A DNA stretch of 29,727 bases from Welwitschia mirabilis (Eukaryota > Gnetophyta > Gnetopsida > Welwitschiales): NCBI GenBank assembly GCA_051453625.1, contig JBOZIK010000001.1:21168316-21198042 (forward strand). The letters are read 5' to 3'. The notes below the pieces were generated by a model. That model did not search any database, had not been told where the DNA came from, and saw nothing but the letters and a program-made list of their open reading frames with translations. The translations under genes were made by a program, and so were the position numbers. Positions 1-10,337 of the stretch are shown piece after piece (within the stretch, counting starts at the first letter, position 1; each line of letters starts with the position of its first letter).

Positions 1-470
1 AACCACTATCAGAGGAGTAAGGACCTATGAAGCATGACCAACTAACCCCCTAATAGAGTTCTCATAACTATCATATTACACTACCAAAGGCTCCTCTCAA
101 AAATATATGCCTTAATGTACTTATGGTAGGACATTATGTTGACCATGGTTTTAAGATATAAAATAGAAAACATCATGGCCTTTAATTCACTTTTTTTATT
201 TTCTTTTTTTTATATGATCATACACTCAAGAAGACGAAGGTAAATAAGTGAGATAAAAAATATAATAGGAAAATAAGGCATCTTCCTTTAAATAAAGTCC
301 ATGGACATGGGAATGTCTCAAGATTGGGTGAATCCAATCTCACCACCTATAAATGTCCAAGTATAAAACTAATCATGATACTTCGCGAAGTAATACACAA
401 GTCAAGATTGCAAGATGATCAGGTAATATCATAATATTTAACCAAAGGAGTAAGCTAAGAAAGAAATTAG
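1..470 (-). other. 3' UTR block of G1
   Basis: No coding potential is visible. The reverse complement of this stretch aligns over most of its length with 14070-14530 of G2; shared runs include GGTTAGTT with CATGCTTCAT near position 40, and CACATGTCCAT-like and AAAGGAAGATGC sequences near 280-310. In both elements the block lies downstream of where integrase ends or should end, so I read it as the conserved 3' untranslated region. The 3' LTR itself is not in the window. Confidence 0.7.
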
Positions 471-518
471 ACAATGATAGGGAGAAATTCCTCCTCACTG
501 AGGGAAACCTCCAAAACA

Positions 519-674
519 AGTGCTGCTACCATCTTCACAGTTGCATATAAAGATCCCTCATATAATTTCAACCATTACCTATTAACCTTCGGAATCTCTT
601 TAGTTTCCAAATCTAAAATTTTAAATGAGCCATTAAAATGCACTTTCTATACAAGGTAAGGACCTAACCATTTA
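519..674 (-). repeat. second copy of integrase C-terminus, left of a 100-N gap
   Basis: This 156-base stretch aligns without gaps to 775-930 with about 15 mismatches by my count (about 90 % identity). Both encode, on the minus strand, the end of the gypsy integrase C-terminal domain. The left copy ends exactly where the N run starts and the right copy begins exactly where it stops. It is either a diverged partial duplication or two related contigs joined by scaffolding. Confidence 0.85.
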
Positions 675-774
675 NNNNNNNNNNNNNNNNNNNNNNNNNN
701 NNNNNNNNNNNNNNNNNNNNNNNNNNNNNNNNNNNNNNNNNNNNNNNNNNNNNNNNNNNNNNNNNNNNNNNNNN
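675..774. other. assembly gap, 100 N
   Basis: Exactly 100 N, the usual placeholder for a gap of unknown size. Its flanks are two diverged copies of the same segment. Confidence 0.99.
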
Positions 775-779
775 AAGTG

Positions 780-1900
780 CTTCTACCGTGTTCACAGTTG
801 CATCTAAAGATCCCTCATATAATTTCAACCATTGTCCACTAACCTTCTGAATCTCTTTAGTTTTTAAATCTAAAATTTTAATTGAGCCATTAAAATGCAC
901 TTTCTGTACAAGATAAGGATCTAACCATTTAGAGATCAACTTGTTCTTCAAAAGGTAAACTCTAGTGTTATACAATAAAACCAGTTGACTTGGTTCAAAC
1001 TTTTTATGAAAAATCCTTTTATCATGTTTGAACTTTGCTTGGGCTTTATGAATTAATTAACGATGTATGATACTAGTTATTTATTCATTAAGATGATTTA
1101 ATTGTGCTAACCTATACTTAAGATTTTTAAAAAAGTCCATAAGATTGAGTTGATGAGTTGTACGATAATAATTATAACATATATTAATTGGTAAGATACA
1201 AAATTTACTATAAACAAGTTCATAAGATGAGAAACCAAGAGAATTACAACAAGTAGTACGATAGGCTCAAAGTACATTATTAAGTTTAGAAGTCCAAGTC
1301 TGTTTATTAATAGAGACAATTTTTTAAAGAATTTTCTTTATTTCTCTATTAGCATTTTCAGCTTATCCATTCATCTGAGGATGATAAGCATAAGCTATTA
1401 TATATTCAATTTTAATGGATAGAAGAAGTTTCTTAAAAAGTGAATTAATGAAATGAGTACCTTGGTCACTAATATGACTCTAGGAAAACTAAACCTCTGA
1501 AAGGTATGAGATCTAAGAAAATGACAAATAGTTTAGACATCATTCAAAGAAGTAGGTGTGGCTTTAACCCATTTAGTCATGTAATCAACAACCACTAAAA
1601 TATAATTTTTATTAAAAGAAGGTGAATGAATAGGGCCTATGAAATCAATACCCTAATAATCAAAAGGCTTGTACTTAAGAATAGGTCTAAGGAGCATTTC
1701 CTATAAATGAATAAGGCTACTAAAACACTGACAAGAATCATACCTTCTAACGAAATCAAATGAATCTTAAAAAAGAGAAGGCCAATAAAAACCAGGATTT
1801 TCATGGCAGTTTTATTTCCACTAAAATGTCCTCCCCAAACATCACCATGATAAAGATGAAGAATCTTAAGTATTTCCCAATCAGACATATATTTTTTCAT
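780..1900 (-). pseudogene. G1 integrase (broken)
   Basis: Integrase inserts element DNA into the host chromosome. The minus strand shows, in order: the zinc-binding region at about 1870-1720 (HLYHGDVWGGHFSGNKTA near 1850-1800, then a YDSCQ where the first Cys of the Cys pair is now Tyr); the catalytic core with VVVDYMTKW (Asp codon 1584-1586), SDQGTHFIN (Asp codon 1465-1467) and AENANREIKKIL (Glu codon 1357-1359); and the C-terminal domain at 975-780 (KWLDPYLVQKV, then GQWLKLYEG). The second Asp and the Glu are 36 codons apart, the D,D35E spacing of retroviral-type integrases, so the catalytic triad is still readable. Frameshifts occur between these blocks and the Gln before the Glu motif is a stop (TAA). 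It cannot make a full protein. Confidence 0.85.
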
Positions 1901-2029
1901 AATCTGGTCTTTTCACCTGGGTACAAATATGGCTCGATCCATTTATAGTCACCTATATAATGGAGAAAATATTTACACTAGTAATAAGTCTAATGTTATG
2001 GTCTTTTCATGGTTACAAGATAGTTGACA

Positions 2030-3390
2030 ATGTCGACATACCATAGAAGAAGATGAGAAGAAGAAACAACGAAAAGCTACTTATCAGGAAAGGAATCATC
2101 AATGAGAATGCCATTTGGAGGAGAAGAAAGTTGAGACAAATGATCGAAAATAGAATTGTGCTTTCCTATTTTATGTATGATGGTCAAATTAAATTCTTAC
2201 ATAAGAAGGATTCATCTGATCAAACGAGCACTAGAGTTTTTCTTGGTCATGAGGTAAAAAATGGCAGCATGATTGGTATAAACATTCGTGTGAAATCCTA
2301 AAAGATAGTGTCTAAGAGAATCAAGGAAAAACATAATGACAAGAACTTTTTTTCTATAGTAGTGTAGTTCATCTAAGCTCTAGACAATGACTTTCTATAG
2401 TAAGATATAACTTTGAAGTCCTTCTCATATTTTTAGCAAAGAATTCTACCCATGGCAAAATTACTAGCATTATACATAAGATTAAATTTACATGTCTAAT
2501 CGAGTCTTATTATTATAGGAGCATAAGACAATCTATGTTTAAGCCTATCAAAAGCAATTTAACAAGATTCATTCCATTTGAATTTGACATCTTTCTCAAG
2601 TAATAAGTAAAGGGGTTTACAAATAAAAGCATAATCATAAATGAATCGATGGTAAAAATCACAATAACTAAGGAAAGATTAAACCTATTTAACATTTATA
2701 GGGGGAATAAGATTTTGAATAATACTAATTTTAAAAGCATCCATCTTAATCCCCTCCTAAGAAATGTGATAACCTAAAATAATTCCACTCTCTATAAGAA
2801 AATGACTCTTTTCCAACTCAAGTGAAGGCCACGAGTAATGCATCGATCTAAAAATTTCTCTAAACGATATAAGATTTACTCAAAAGTTTTGTCATAAATA
2901 GAGAAGTTATCCATGAAAATCTTAATGGAATCCTCAAGCATATCAGAAAAAATACCCATCATGTCACACTGAAAGGTACCAAGAGCATTGCAAAGTCCGA
3001 AAGGCATGCATCTAAAGGAAAAGGTACCAAAAGGAGAAGTGAAGGTAGTCTTCTCTTGGTCCTCAATGGGAATGCAAACTTGATTGTAACCACTACAACT
3101 ATCAATAAAATAGTAAAAAACATGTCCCTAAATCCTATCAAGAATTTGATTGAGAAAAGGTAAACGAAAGTGTTCTTTTTCAGTTATCTCATTTAGTTTT
3201 TAGAAGTCTATGCACATATTTCATTTTTGATCCTTTTTAGGTACTACCATTAAGGGGATAAACGACTCACTATTAGAAATGGAGTAAATGATTCTAGTAT
3301 CTATAATTTTTATGATTTCATCTTTTACCATTTTCTTTAGGGCTAGATTTAGTCTGTGTTAGGGTTTTCTCACAGGTTTTGTATTTTCTT
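2030..3390 (-). pseudogene. G1 reverse transcriptase-RNase H (broken)
   Basis: This region would copy element RNA into DNA in the virus-like particle. On the minus strand it has the start of RT (DEIIKIIDTRIIYSISNSE near 3320-3250), then FYYFIDSCSGYNQV (motif A, Asp kept) near 3110, MPFGLCNALGTFQCDMMG near 3005-2950 and the motif C region FMDNF at 2903-2917. The expected pair of aspartates in motif C is Asp-Asn here (AAC, complement of 2906-2908), a change that should destroy polymerase activity. The connection and RNase H follow, ending with LIRWILLM-stop-EFNLTI and FDHLSQL around 2200-2110. Several stops and frameshifts are present. The call rests on motif order and spacing. Confidence 0.87.
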
Positions 3391-3979
3391 TGAGGTAGAT
3401 TTTGTGTTTTACAATGGAAGTGGGAATGGCTAATAGATCATTATGAAACCAAGCAAATGCATAAAACTTTGACTCTAAAAGAGAAATAAGATTAGATTCT
3501 TATTGAGGTAAGAGATTTTTGTTGATAATCAAAGGTTTATTCAGATCTCTATTCAGAAAAATGTATTTCAGTCCATTGACTAAAGTTTTTAGGTTTAGGT
3601 TAAGGTTTAGACTTTTAGTTTCTCAAAACTTTTTCAAAAAGTTGACTGTCATCTTAGACTATCATCCAGAAATTATTAGTGGACAACTAAGCTCAACACA
3701 AGAATTCTCAAGGTTTTTAGTTTCTCAAACTTTAAAATAAGTTATAGACTCATACTTACTCCTTCTTAGATCAAAAAACTCAGTGGGTAGATGATCAAAC
3801 TCAAGTTATTCATTAAGCACATAAAGGTAGTTTACTTCCATTTGATCATCAAACAGGGTTGGCTCATGAAGCATGGACCATCTCTCCTCAAGTGAATGGT
3901 GCTGTAAAAATAAGGTTAATTTTATTTTTTTTTTCAAACCTAAATCGTTGCCTAAATCTTTTTTGACCACATTAAATAC

Positions 3980-4330
3980 TTTTATTAAAAATCATTTATT
4001 TCCAAAATGATACTTCATCAATCTGGTTCTTGTGTTTAGTATGCAATGGGCTGTTGCACAGAAAGCTCTAGCTAGAAGTAGGGGATATCCACCATGATGA
4101 TCAACTTCTAAAACAACTATATCAATTGGGTAGAAAGCTTCCTCTATTTGAATGACCAAATCCTTGATCACACTTAAAGGTTTCTTCATAGATGTATTAG
4201 CTAACTCTAATATAATGCATGTAGGCTCTACTATTTCTTCTAATCCAAGATGTTGACAAATGCGCAAGGATATAATATTGACACTAGATCTTATATCTAT
4301 CAAGGATTTCTTAATTCTATGGTTTTCCTC
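3980..4330 (-). pseudogene. G1 aspartic protease (broken)
   Basis: Retropepsin that would cut the Gag-Pol polyprotein. The minus strand reads KKSLIDIRSSVNIISL, with the active-site Asp codon at 4295-4297. The Gly that follows in the D-x-G signature is Arg here (DIR), which should inactivate it. The rest of the fold is readable: QHLGLEEIVEP, an ELAN segment, PIDIVVLEV and PLLLARAF (the flap-to-C-terminal LGR-type motif, with Ala for Gly). It is the best preserved gene of G1, open from 4303 to 3992, and is closely similar to the G2 protease at 12590-13115. Confidence 0.85.
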
Positions 4331-4363
4331 TAAAGTGACACTAATGCTTACTGCCCCTGGATC

Positions 4364-4780
4364 TCAAAATTTGGACACTTTTTGTAAATTAAGTTGCTAA
4401 TGGATTGAGCTAAGAAGACTTTACCAGGAATGGTTCATTTTTATTTTCTTCTTATTAGGTCTTTCTTTAGCTTAAAGTATTTTTGATTCTCTTGTAAAAG
4501 TTTCCAAAAAGATAAGTTGATAGGGAAGGAATGATTTTCTATGATTTCTATGTCCTCTCCCTTATCATTTTTATCACTTTTGGAAAGTTGAAGCCTCATG
4601 GTTAGGGAGAGTTGTATCATTTCCACTTCTTTTCATCACCTTACAATATTTTAGTACTTCATTAGAATTTGGTAAAGGTTGAATGGAAAGGGTTTCTTAT
4701 GGTATTTAATTGGAAAGAATGGTTTATTATAAAATACTTATAAGACTTTCTATGTTTACATTTGTTTTCTTTGAAGTTTT
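4364..4780 (-). repeat. gag-protease linker, left copy of a duplication
   Basis: This stretch aligns, with indels and substantial divergence, with 5031-about 5540. Shared anchors include AAGTTG-TAATGGATT-AG-TAAGAAGAC, GCCTCATGG with GATTTCTATGTCCTCT-like sequence, and TTTCCACTTCTT followed by a C-rich stretch. On the minus strand it encodes the linker before the protease (INLSFWKLLQENQKYFKLKK). The left copy stops at the gap edge. Confidence 0.75.
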
Positions 4781-5027
4781 NNNNNNNNNNNNNNNNNNNN
4801 NNNNNNNNNNNNNNNNNNNNNNNNNNNNNNNNNNNNNNNNNNNNNNNNNNNNNNNNNNNNNNNNNNNNNNNNNNNNNNNNNNNNNNNNNNNNNNNNNNNN
4901 NNNNNNNNNNNNNNNNNNNNNNNNNNNNNNNNNNNNNNNNNNNNNNNNNNNNNNNNNNNNNNNNNNNNNNNNNNNNNNNNNNNNNNNNNNNNNNNNNNNN
5001 NNNNNNNNNNNNNNNNNNNNNNNNNNN
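4781..5027. other. assembly gap, 247 N
   Basis: A sized gap whose two flanks are diverged copies of one segment. The large N-spanning open frames across it are meaningless. Confidence 0.99.
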
Positions 5028-5030
5028 CTT

Positions 5031-5540
5031 TAAACTTTGGATATTTCCGTAAGACTAAGTTGTTAATGGATTAAGTTAAGAAGACATTCCTAAGGATAGT
5101 TAGAATATTTATGATTCTCTTATAAAATTTTCCAAAATGGAAAATTAATACTTACATTTTGTATTAAGGCTTTAAAATATTCATCAAAAGTGGGTTAAGT
5201 GTTAAATCTAAGCCAAGGGGTAGCACATTTATTATCTTTTTCATAAGAAGAATGTTTCTTTTTATTTCTTAAACAAGAAGGAAAAATTGATTTTCTAACA
5301 TTTCTATATCCTCTTATTCCTTATTATTTTTATAATGTTAAAATGTTGAGGCCTCATGGATAGGAGGTGTTGTTTTATTTCCACTTCTTGTCACAACCTA
5401 ATAATGTTTCTTAACTTCATTTGGACTTCGTAAATATTGTATGGCAAGTGGCTCATATGATCTTTGATTAGTAAGCATGGTTTGTTATAAAAGAGTTACA
5501 AGATTTTCTATGTTTTCATTTATATTCTCTTAAGTTTTTC
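5031..5540 (-). repeat. gag-protease linker, right copy of the duplication
   Basis: Partner of 4364-4780. It reaches to about 5540, where the left copy's end (just before the gap) aligns. Beyond that the sequence is single-copy in the window and continues into gag. It shows many minus-strand stops and no protein motif beyond the linker similarity. Confidence 0.7.
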
Positions 5541-5599
5541 TCAAATCCTTAATGGAATTATTAAGAGGATCACTATGGTTTTTGGAGTTAGAAGGGCTT

Positions 5600-6966
5600 G
5601 CCAAGTTATTTAGATGGTTGAGTTAAAAGTTTGAATGTTCAAATAGACTTCTGAAAGGATGAAAGTTAGGATAACTTATTTGGAAATTGCTATGATTTGG
5701 TTGCTCATTCATTATATTTTAAAAATTGTGATTTGGGACTTGTCTTTGTTTATAGTTTTGAATGTAATTGGAAGGTCTTTAGTTGAAGGTACCTACTTTC
5801 TCATAGATTCTCTCTTTGTAAGTAGGAAGTAATAGGCACTCTTTTATGACATGATAGCTATCTTCACGTAAATCACATGTTGGAATAATAACTTCACTCT
5901 TCTCAATTACCACTTTAGCATCAAGGATCATCTAGGTATATTTCTCTAAGGTAGACCTAAAATCCTTAATGATGCTAGTTGGTTCATTTTCTATTTTGAT
6001 TTCAGTCTTATTATGCTTGACTTTTTTTAAGTCCTTAATGATTTGATCCATTGCTTGGTTTTCTCTAGAGGAAGATTTAAACTAAGTTTGACTTACTTTG
6101 ACTAAATCTTCTAACACCTTCCAAGCATCTTATAAAGTTTGGTTTAAGAGGTTACCTTCATAAGAGAAATCTATGAGTTTCTTGATATAACTATTTAATC
6201 CACTGTAAAAATAGATAGTTAACTCTACCTCTGAAAAGGCATCTATAGGGTTTGAATGTAAAGCAAAAAAGAATTGCTTATACACAAAGGCATAGTCTTT
6301 ATTAGGCAATTATTGAAAGTTTGTAACTTCTTTCTTATGCTTCTAGATGGAAGTTTTTCTTATGAATCTTTTAATGAAGGATTCTTGAACTTGACTCCAA
6401 GATTTAAGGCTCTTATGGGGAATCATTCTAAGTTAAAGTTTTGCTTCACCTCTCAAGGACATTGGAAAGATAATCATGTAGCTTTTATCACTTATTCATT
6501 TTTTATTGTTTTCAGAATTAAGGATAGCTTGTTCAATTTTAGTGATGTGTTATATAGGATCTTCATCAAGTTCTCCACTAAAAGTAGGATAAGCATTCAA
6601 GTTTCAAAGTTCTACATCATCACCAGGAGGTAAGTCAAAAGGATTTTAAATTTCATGTTTTTTATTTGCTATAAGATCTCTTAAGATGGCATGAGTATTG
6701 GGTTGAGAAGGAGAAAAAGTAAGGGTTTCAATGATAGGGGGTGGACTTGGAGAGACAGGTTATTTATGTTTTTATTCCAAGGTCAACATGGTAGCAAAAT
6801 CAAACTCTACAGAATTAAAAGTGGAAATTGTAGGAATTTCAAAGTCTCGCATACCTTCACTGTTTTGATTAGTTTCTAATTCAAGATTTATCAAACCTTT
6901 TCTGATGTTTTCAGTAATTAATTGTTGCTCTCTTTGGTATTTTTCCTTTTTTCCATACTTAACCAT
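5600..6966 (-). pseudogene. G1 gag (broken)
   Basis: Capsid/nucleocapsid protein that packages element RNA. I take the ATG at 6966-6964 (MVKYGKKEKYQREQQ) as the start, because it follows the primer site by about 325 bases as expected for a short leader. The capsid region shows FYSGLNSYIKKLIDFSYEG near 6220-6160, matching FYSGLIPHMKQLLYFSCGG of G2, followed by a DAWKVLEDLVKVSQT stretch. The nucleocapsid zinc knuckle is at 5877-5836: CDLREDSYHVIKEC has the exact C-x2-C-x4-H-x4-C spacing, but the second Cys is Arg (CGT). Several in-frame stops and frameshifts are present. Confidence 0.82.
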
Positions 6967-7290
6967 TCATACTCTATCTTGGATCTGTGAAAATGGTGTC
7001 TCATACATTGTCCAGATAATAACCTAGCTGACAGAAACATAGAAAACACAAAAAAAGGAAAAGCAGAAACATAAACAAAAACTGAGTTTTTAACAGGTTA
7101 GGAAAATAGACTATCATCTACCAGTGTCATTTGGATGATAGAGGGGACGATGATACTAACATTATAAGATTTTAGTAAAAAAACTAAGACAAAAAAACTT
7201 ACGCTCCTACTAGTACTCTTACACCACTACTACAGCAAGCATTCAGAATACTTACCAAAGCAACAATAACTCTCGAACTCTAAGTAGCTT
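6967..7290 (-). other. G1 5' leader between primer site and gag
   Basis: No coding signal. It holds a perfect 8-base inverted repeat, CTATCATC at 7111-7118 and GATGATAG at 7134-7141, of the kind repeated through this element family. Confidence 0.6.
7111..7141. repeat. inverted-repeat motif (stem 8, loop 15) in G1 leader
   Basis: CTATCATC is followed after 15 bases by its exact reverse complement GATGATAG. Similar motifs occur in the G2 leader, the G2 3' UTR and the LTRs. Confidence 0.8.
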
Positions 7291-7308
7291 TTCCCAGCAA
7301 TAGTACCA
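7291..7308 (-). other. G1 primer binding site (tRNA-Asp type, degraded)
   Basis: The minus strand reads TGGTACTATTGCTGGGAA just after the LTR end. Compared with the tRNA-Asp-type primer site of the Athila/Tat clade (TGGCGCCGTTGCCGGGGA), it differs at six positions, all C-to-T or G-to-A. Its position, two bases past the LTR's terminal CA, fits a site where first-strand synthesis is primed. Confidence 0.78.
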
Positions 7309-7311
7309 AGG

Positions 7312-8412
7312 TGTTACAGTGCATATTTATGCAATATTTATGTCTNNNNNNNNNNNNNNNNNNNNNNNNNNNNNNNNNNNNNNNNNNNNNNNNNNNNNNN
7401 NNNNNNNNNNNNNNNNNNNNNNNNNNNNNNNNNNNNNNNNNNNNNNNNNNNNNNNNNNNNNNNNNNNNNNNNNNNNNNNNNNNNNNNNNNNNNNNNNNNN
7501 NNNNNNNNNNNNNNNNNNNNNNNNNNNNNNNNNNNNNNNNNNNNNNNNNNNNNNNNNNNNNNNNNNNNNNNNNNNNNNNNNNNNNNNNNNNNNNNNNNNN
7601 NNNNNNNNNNNNNNNNNNNNNNNNNNNNNNNNNNNNNNNNNNNNNNNNNNNNNNNNNNNNNNNNNNNNNNNNNNNNNNNNNNNNNNNNNNNNNNNNNNNN
7701 NNNNNNNNNNNNNNNNNNNNNNNNNNNNNNNNNNNNNNNNNNNNNNNNNNNNNNNNNNNNNNNNNNNNNNNNNNNNNNNNNNNNNNNNNNNNNNNNNNNN
7801 NNNNNNNNNNNNNNNNNNNNNNNNNNNNNNNNNNNNNNNNNNNNNNNNNNNNNNNNNNNNNNNNNNNNNNNNNNNNNNNNNNNNNNNNNNNNNNNNNNNN
7901 NNNNNNNNNNNNNNNNNNNNNNNNNNNNNNNNNNNNNNNNNNNNNNNNNNNNNNNNNNNNNNNNNNNNNNNNNNNNNNNNNNNNNNNNNNNNNNNNNNNN
8001 NNNTCAGTGCAAATGTCAGAAAATAGTGTCATTCGTATGGTCATCCAGACGATATAGGAGATGATGCCAACTAATAGTTAGATCCTTATCTGCTACTAGT
8101 TTGACTACCTGTGAGGCCTATCATTGACCAATTTTGTGATCATCTGTACTAATGTCTAGATGATTAGATAGATGATAGTCTTTAAAGGATTTTTAATTAG
8201 TCTAGTTGCTTTGTTATTTGCAAGAAATTATCATTCAAAATATCATTCATTCATATTTGTATAGGATGTTTGTAATTTAGCTAGAAATAGCATATTTCTA
8301 TTCTTTTCATCTTGATTCTCCATTATCATGGGAACTAAGCATTTATTTGCCAATTTACCTATGAAATAACTCAAAATATCCTATCAAATATATGTAAGTT
8401 GGTGGCATAACA
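7312..8412 (-). repeat. G1 5' LTR (contains a 658-N gap)
   Basis: On the minus strand it starts TGTTATGCC (8412-8404) and ends CTGTAACA (at 7312), giving TGTTA/TAACA inverted ends. Its total of 1101 bases, including the sized gap at 7346-8003, agrees with the 1075 and 1062 bases of the G2 LTRs. The first 33 bases align column by column with the G2 and 29654 LTR starts, meeting at TATTTGATAGG. The readable part (8004-8412) holds further TCATC/GATGA inverted motifs, for example 8118-8125 with 8171-8178. No promoter element can be placed because the centre is missing. Confidence 0.85.
7346..8003. other. assembly gap, 658 N
   Basis: It lies inside the G1 5' LTR. The LTR length it implies agrees with related LTRs, so the size estimate looks right. 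Confidence 0.99.
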
Positions 8413-9236
8413 CATAGCCAACAAAAATTGATTCTATTACTTTCTCATTAAGTTTGCCTCTTATTTGTGATGGTATATGTACCTAACATTTACTATTGAA
8501 AATTCTTACATGAGAAAGATTGGGTTTATGTCCAACTAAAAATTTGAATGATGTCTTCTTTAAGTTATGCTTATTAATGAGTCTATTATTTATGTAGTTC
8601 ATAGTATACATTTCTTCATTCCACATGTGCTTTGGTGCTTTTGCATGATTTAACATTACTTTTATCATATCAAACAAACTGCAATTCCTTCTTTATACTA
8701 CACCATTTGCTTTAGGTATGTATGGTAATGTTCTTTCTTAAATAATATCATTAGAATCATAAAATAATCTATACTCATTAAAATAAAACTCTATTTCTTA
8801 ATCTGATCTAATTCTTTTAACTTTTGCATTAAAAGAGTTTTTAACATGCACTTTAAAAAGCTTTAAAAAAATGAAAAGTCTCTGATTTTGCCTTCATTGT
8901 ATACACATAGTTATATCTGCTAAAACCATCAACTAAAACATAAATATACCTTACTCCACTTCTTACTTGGGGTTCTATTGGTAGTTATTAGATTCATATG
9001 AATTAACTTCAACTTTGTAGTTATCCTTCCTTAAATACTTAAATGGCTATTTCTTGTTAACTTTTCTTTGGTGCAAGCTATACATTACAATCCACTTCTT
9101 TATTCATAGTTTCCATGCCTCTTAAAATTTGATTTTTAAACATTTTTTTGCAAGTAATGATGATTGACATGTTTTAGTCTAGCATGTCATAAGTCTTCTC
9201 TTATGGTTCCCTCAAATTCTATAAAGTTCATCATTA
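8413..9236 (-). pseudogene. C2 pre-integrase and integrase (broken)
   Basis: The minus strand shows the zinc-binding pre-integrase region (HARLKHVNHHYLQKNV near 9190-9140, then a CIAC pair near 9085), the first catalytic segment LIHMNLITTN near 9010, where the catalytic Asp is Asn, VLVDGFSRYNYVYTMKAKSE near 8940-8880, RIRSD (second Asp kept) near 8810, and LPYIPKANGVV near 8720, where the third catalytic residue Glu is a stop. It continues as FDMIKVMLNHAKAPKHMW and ends in GKLNEKVIESIFVGY, the segment after the core in copia integrases. The sequence is cut at 8413 by the G1 LTR. Frameshifts are present in the first 200 bases. Confidence 0.85.
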
Positions 9237-9241
9237 ATGGC
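9237..9241 (+). other. target site duplication of G2, left copy
   Basis: ATGGC just before the 5' LTR pairs with ATTGC at 16560-16564 just after the 3' LTR: four of five bases match, as expected for an old 5-bp gypsy target duplication. Confidence 0.65.
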
Positions 9242-10316
9242 TATTGCACTACTAATTTATGATTATTTGATAGGGTTTTATGAGTTGTTTTATAGGACTT
9301 TTTAATAGGTTTAGGTGCAATTCTGATGATTTTGAAGATATAAGAGGAAATCTCAGAAAATTGAGATTCTTATCCAAATTTGATTTATTAAAGGTACTTT
9401 CTAATGCATAGATCTTCGAATAAGGATTCATGACAAAAAATTCTAAGTTCTCTTCAAGGAAATGATCAAAGAAGACCATCATCCCCTTCATCATCCCCAC
9501 AACAGGTAGGACAATAACTGCTAATGTGGACTATTGAGCCATTATTTTGAAAATATTTTATAATATACTATCATTCCCACTATTATTCGGATGATAACCT
9601 AGATGACACTAAATGTAACCAACTCTAACAGCTATCCATAACTGTTTTGTTCATTTTTGAGTCATTTATAAGTGCACCTAATTGCACCTATCGTGTGTCC
9701 TTTTATGCTATATTTTCTTATAAATAAGTCTTTCTTTGACTCTCCTTCTTATCTTTGTTGCATTAGAAATCCTCGTGATAAGAGGTCAAAGGGTGAAAGA
9801 TTCATCTGTATGTGTTGCAGAAAGACATGCACTTAGTGGAGGGCTATGTATCCTTTATTGAGACTAGACTATTTTGTAACCTAGATGTTATTACTCTTTT
9901 AATATAAAACTTGGTTTTATTTTTATGATTGCATCTTAGATTTTCTGATTACTCTTATAGTTTATGATTGCCTTTGATTTGGTAATAATTTTTTGGGTGA
10001 CATAGATCATCAAGGGTAGTCTTTGTTAAGATTAAAGGCAAGTAGAGTTAGGGTTATTTTTGCATTACATGTTAGTTTAGATTGCATCTTACATTTTTCA
10101 TTGTATCTTTATTTCTTTGCATTATTATTTATTCTTAATTACTAGTTTCATTTACAAAGCAACCTGAGTCTCATACTCATAGAATTTATTATGGATACGA
10201 CATTTCGGGTTAACTCCCACTATACTAATGTGATGTATTATGTAAGCTATCTATTGTAGTTATAAATAATAGGATATCTTCAAATGTAAACTCTTACAAA
10301 AATACACACTACAACA
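9242..10316 (+). repeat. G2 5' LTR
   Basis: It begins TATTGCACTACT (the expected TG is TA here) and ends CACTACAACA. It aligns throughout with 15498-16559. Landmarks present in both are TTTATGAGTTGTTTTATAGGACTTT near the start, CTATATTTTCTTATAAATAAGTC (a plausible TATA region, 9709-9731) and GTCAAAGGGnGA near 9787. One degraded TCATT/GGATGATA inverted motif lies at 9568-9596. Confidence 0.92.
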
Positions 10317-10319
10317 AAT

Positions 10320-10337
10320 TTACGCTATTGCCGGGGA
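10320..10337 (+). other. G2 primer binding site (tRNA-Asp type, degraded)
   Basis: TTACGCTATTGCCGGGGA lies four bases after the LTR end. The last nine bases (TTGCCGGGGA tail) are intact and the differences from TGGCGCCGTTGCCGGGGA are confined to the first half, mostly transitions. It confirms plus-strand orientation. Confidence 0.8.

Larger units (their letters stand above)
1..8412 (-). mobile_element. G1: degraded Ty3/gypsy retrotransposon, Athila/Tat-like, 3' LTR outside window
   Basis: Read on the minus strand, the order is 5' LTR (8412-7312), primer binding site (7308-7291), gag (from 6966), gag-protease linker, protease (about 4330-3980), RT-RNase H (about 3390-2030), integrase (about 1900-780) and 3' UTR (470-1). 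This is the standard gypsy order with integrase last. The LTR begins TGTTA and ends TAACA, and its right-hand neighbour is copia integrase sequence of C2, so G1 inserted into C2. All genes carry stops and frameshifts. It is the same family as G2: gag, protease, primer site, LTR start and 3' UTR all align. Two gaps inside it (675-774, 4781-5027) are flanked by duplicated sequence, so part of the assembled body may join two family members. Confidence 0.88.

Noticed and set aside
2053-2301. Plus-strand frame of 82 codons, rich in Arg and Lys
   Set aside because: Antisense to the RNase H end of G1, which is recognisable on the minus strand.
4710-5052. Two open frames of about 100 codons
   Set aside because: Made of N from the gap at 4781-5027.
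6274-6633. Plus-strand frame of 119 codons
   Set aside because: It lies antisense to G1 gag and shows no protein family pattern.
7280-8057. Three open frames of about 235-254 codons
   Set aside because: They consist almost wholly of N from the gap at 7346-8003; the real sequence there is LTR.
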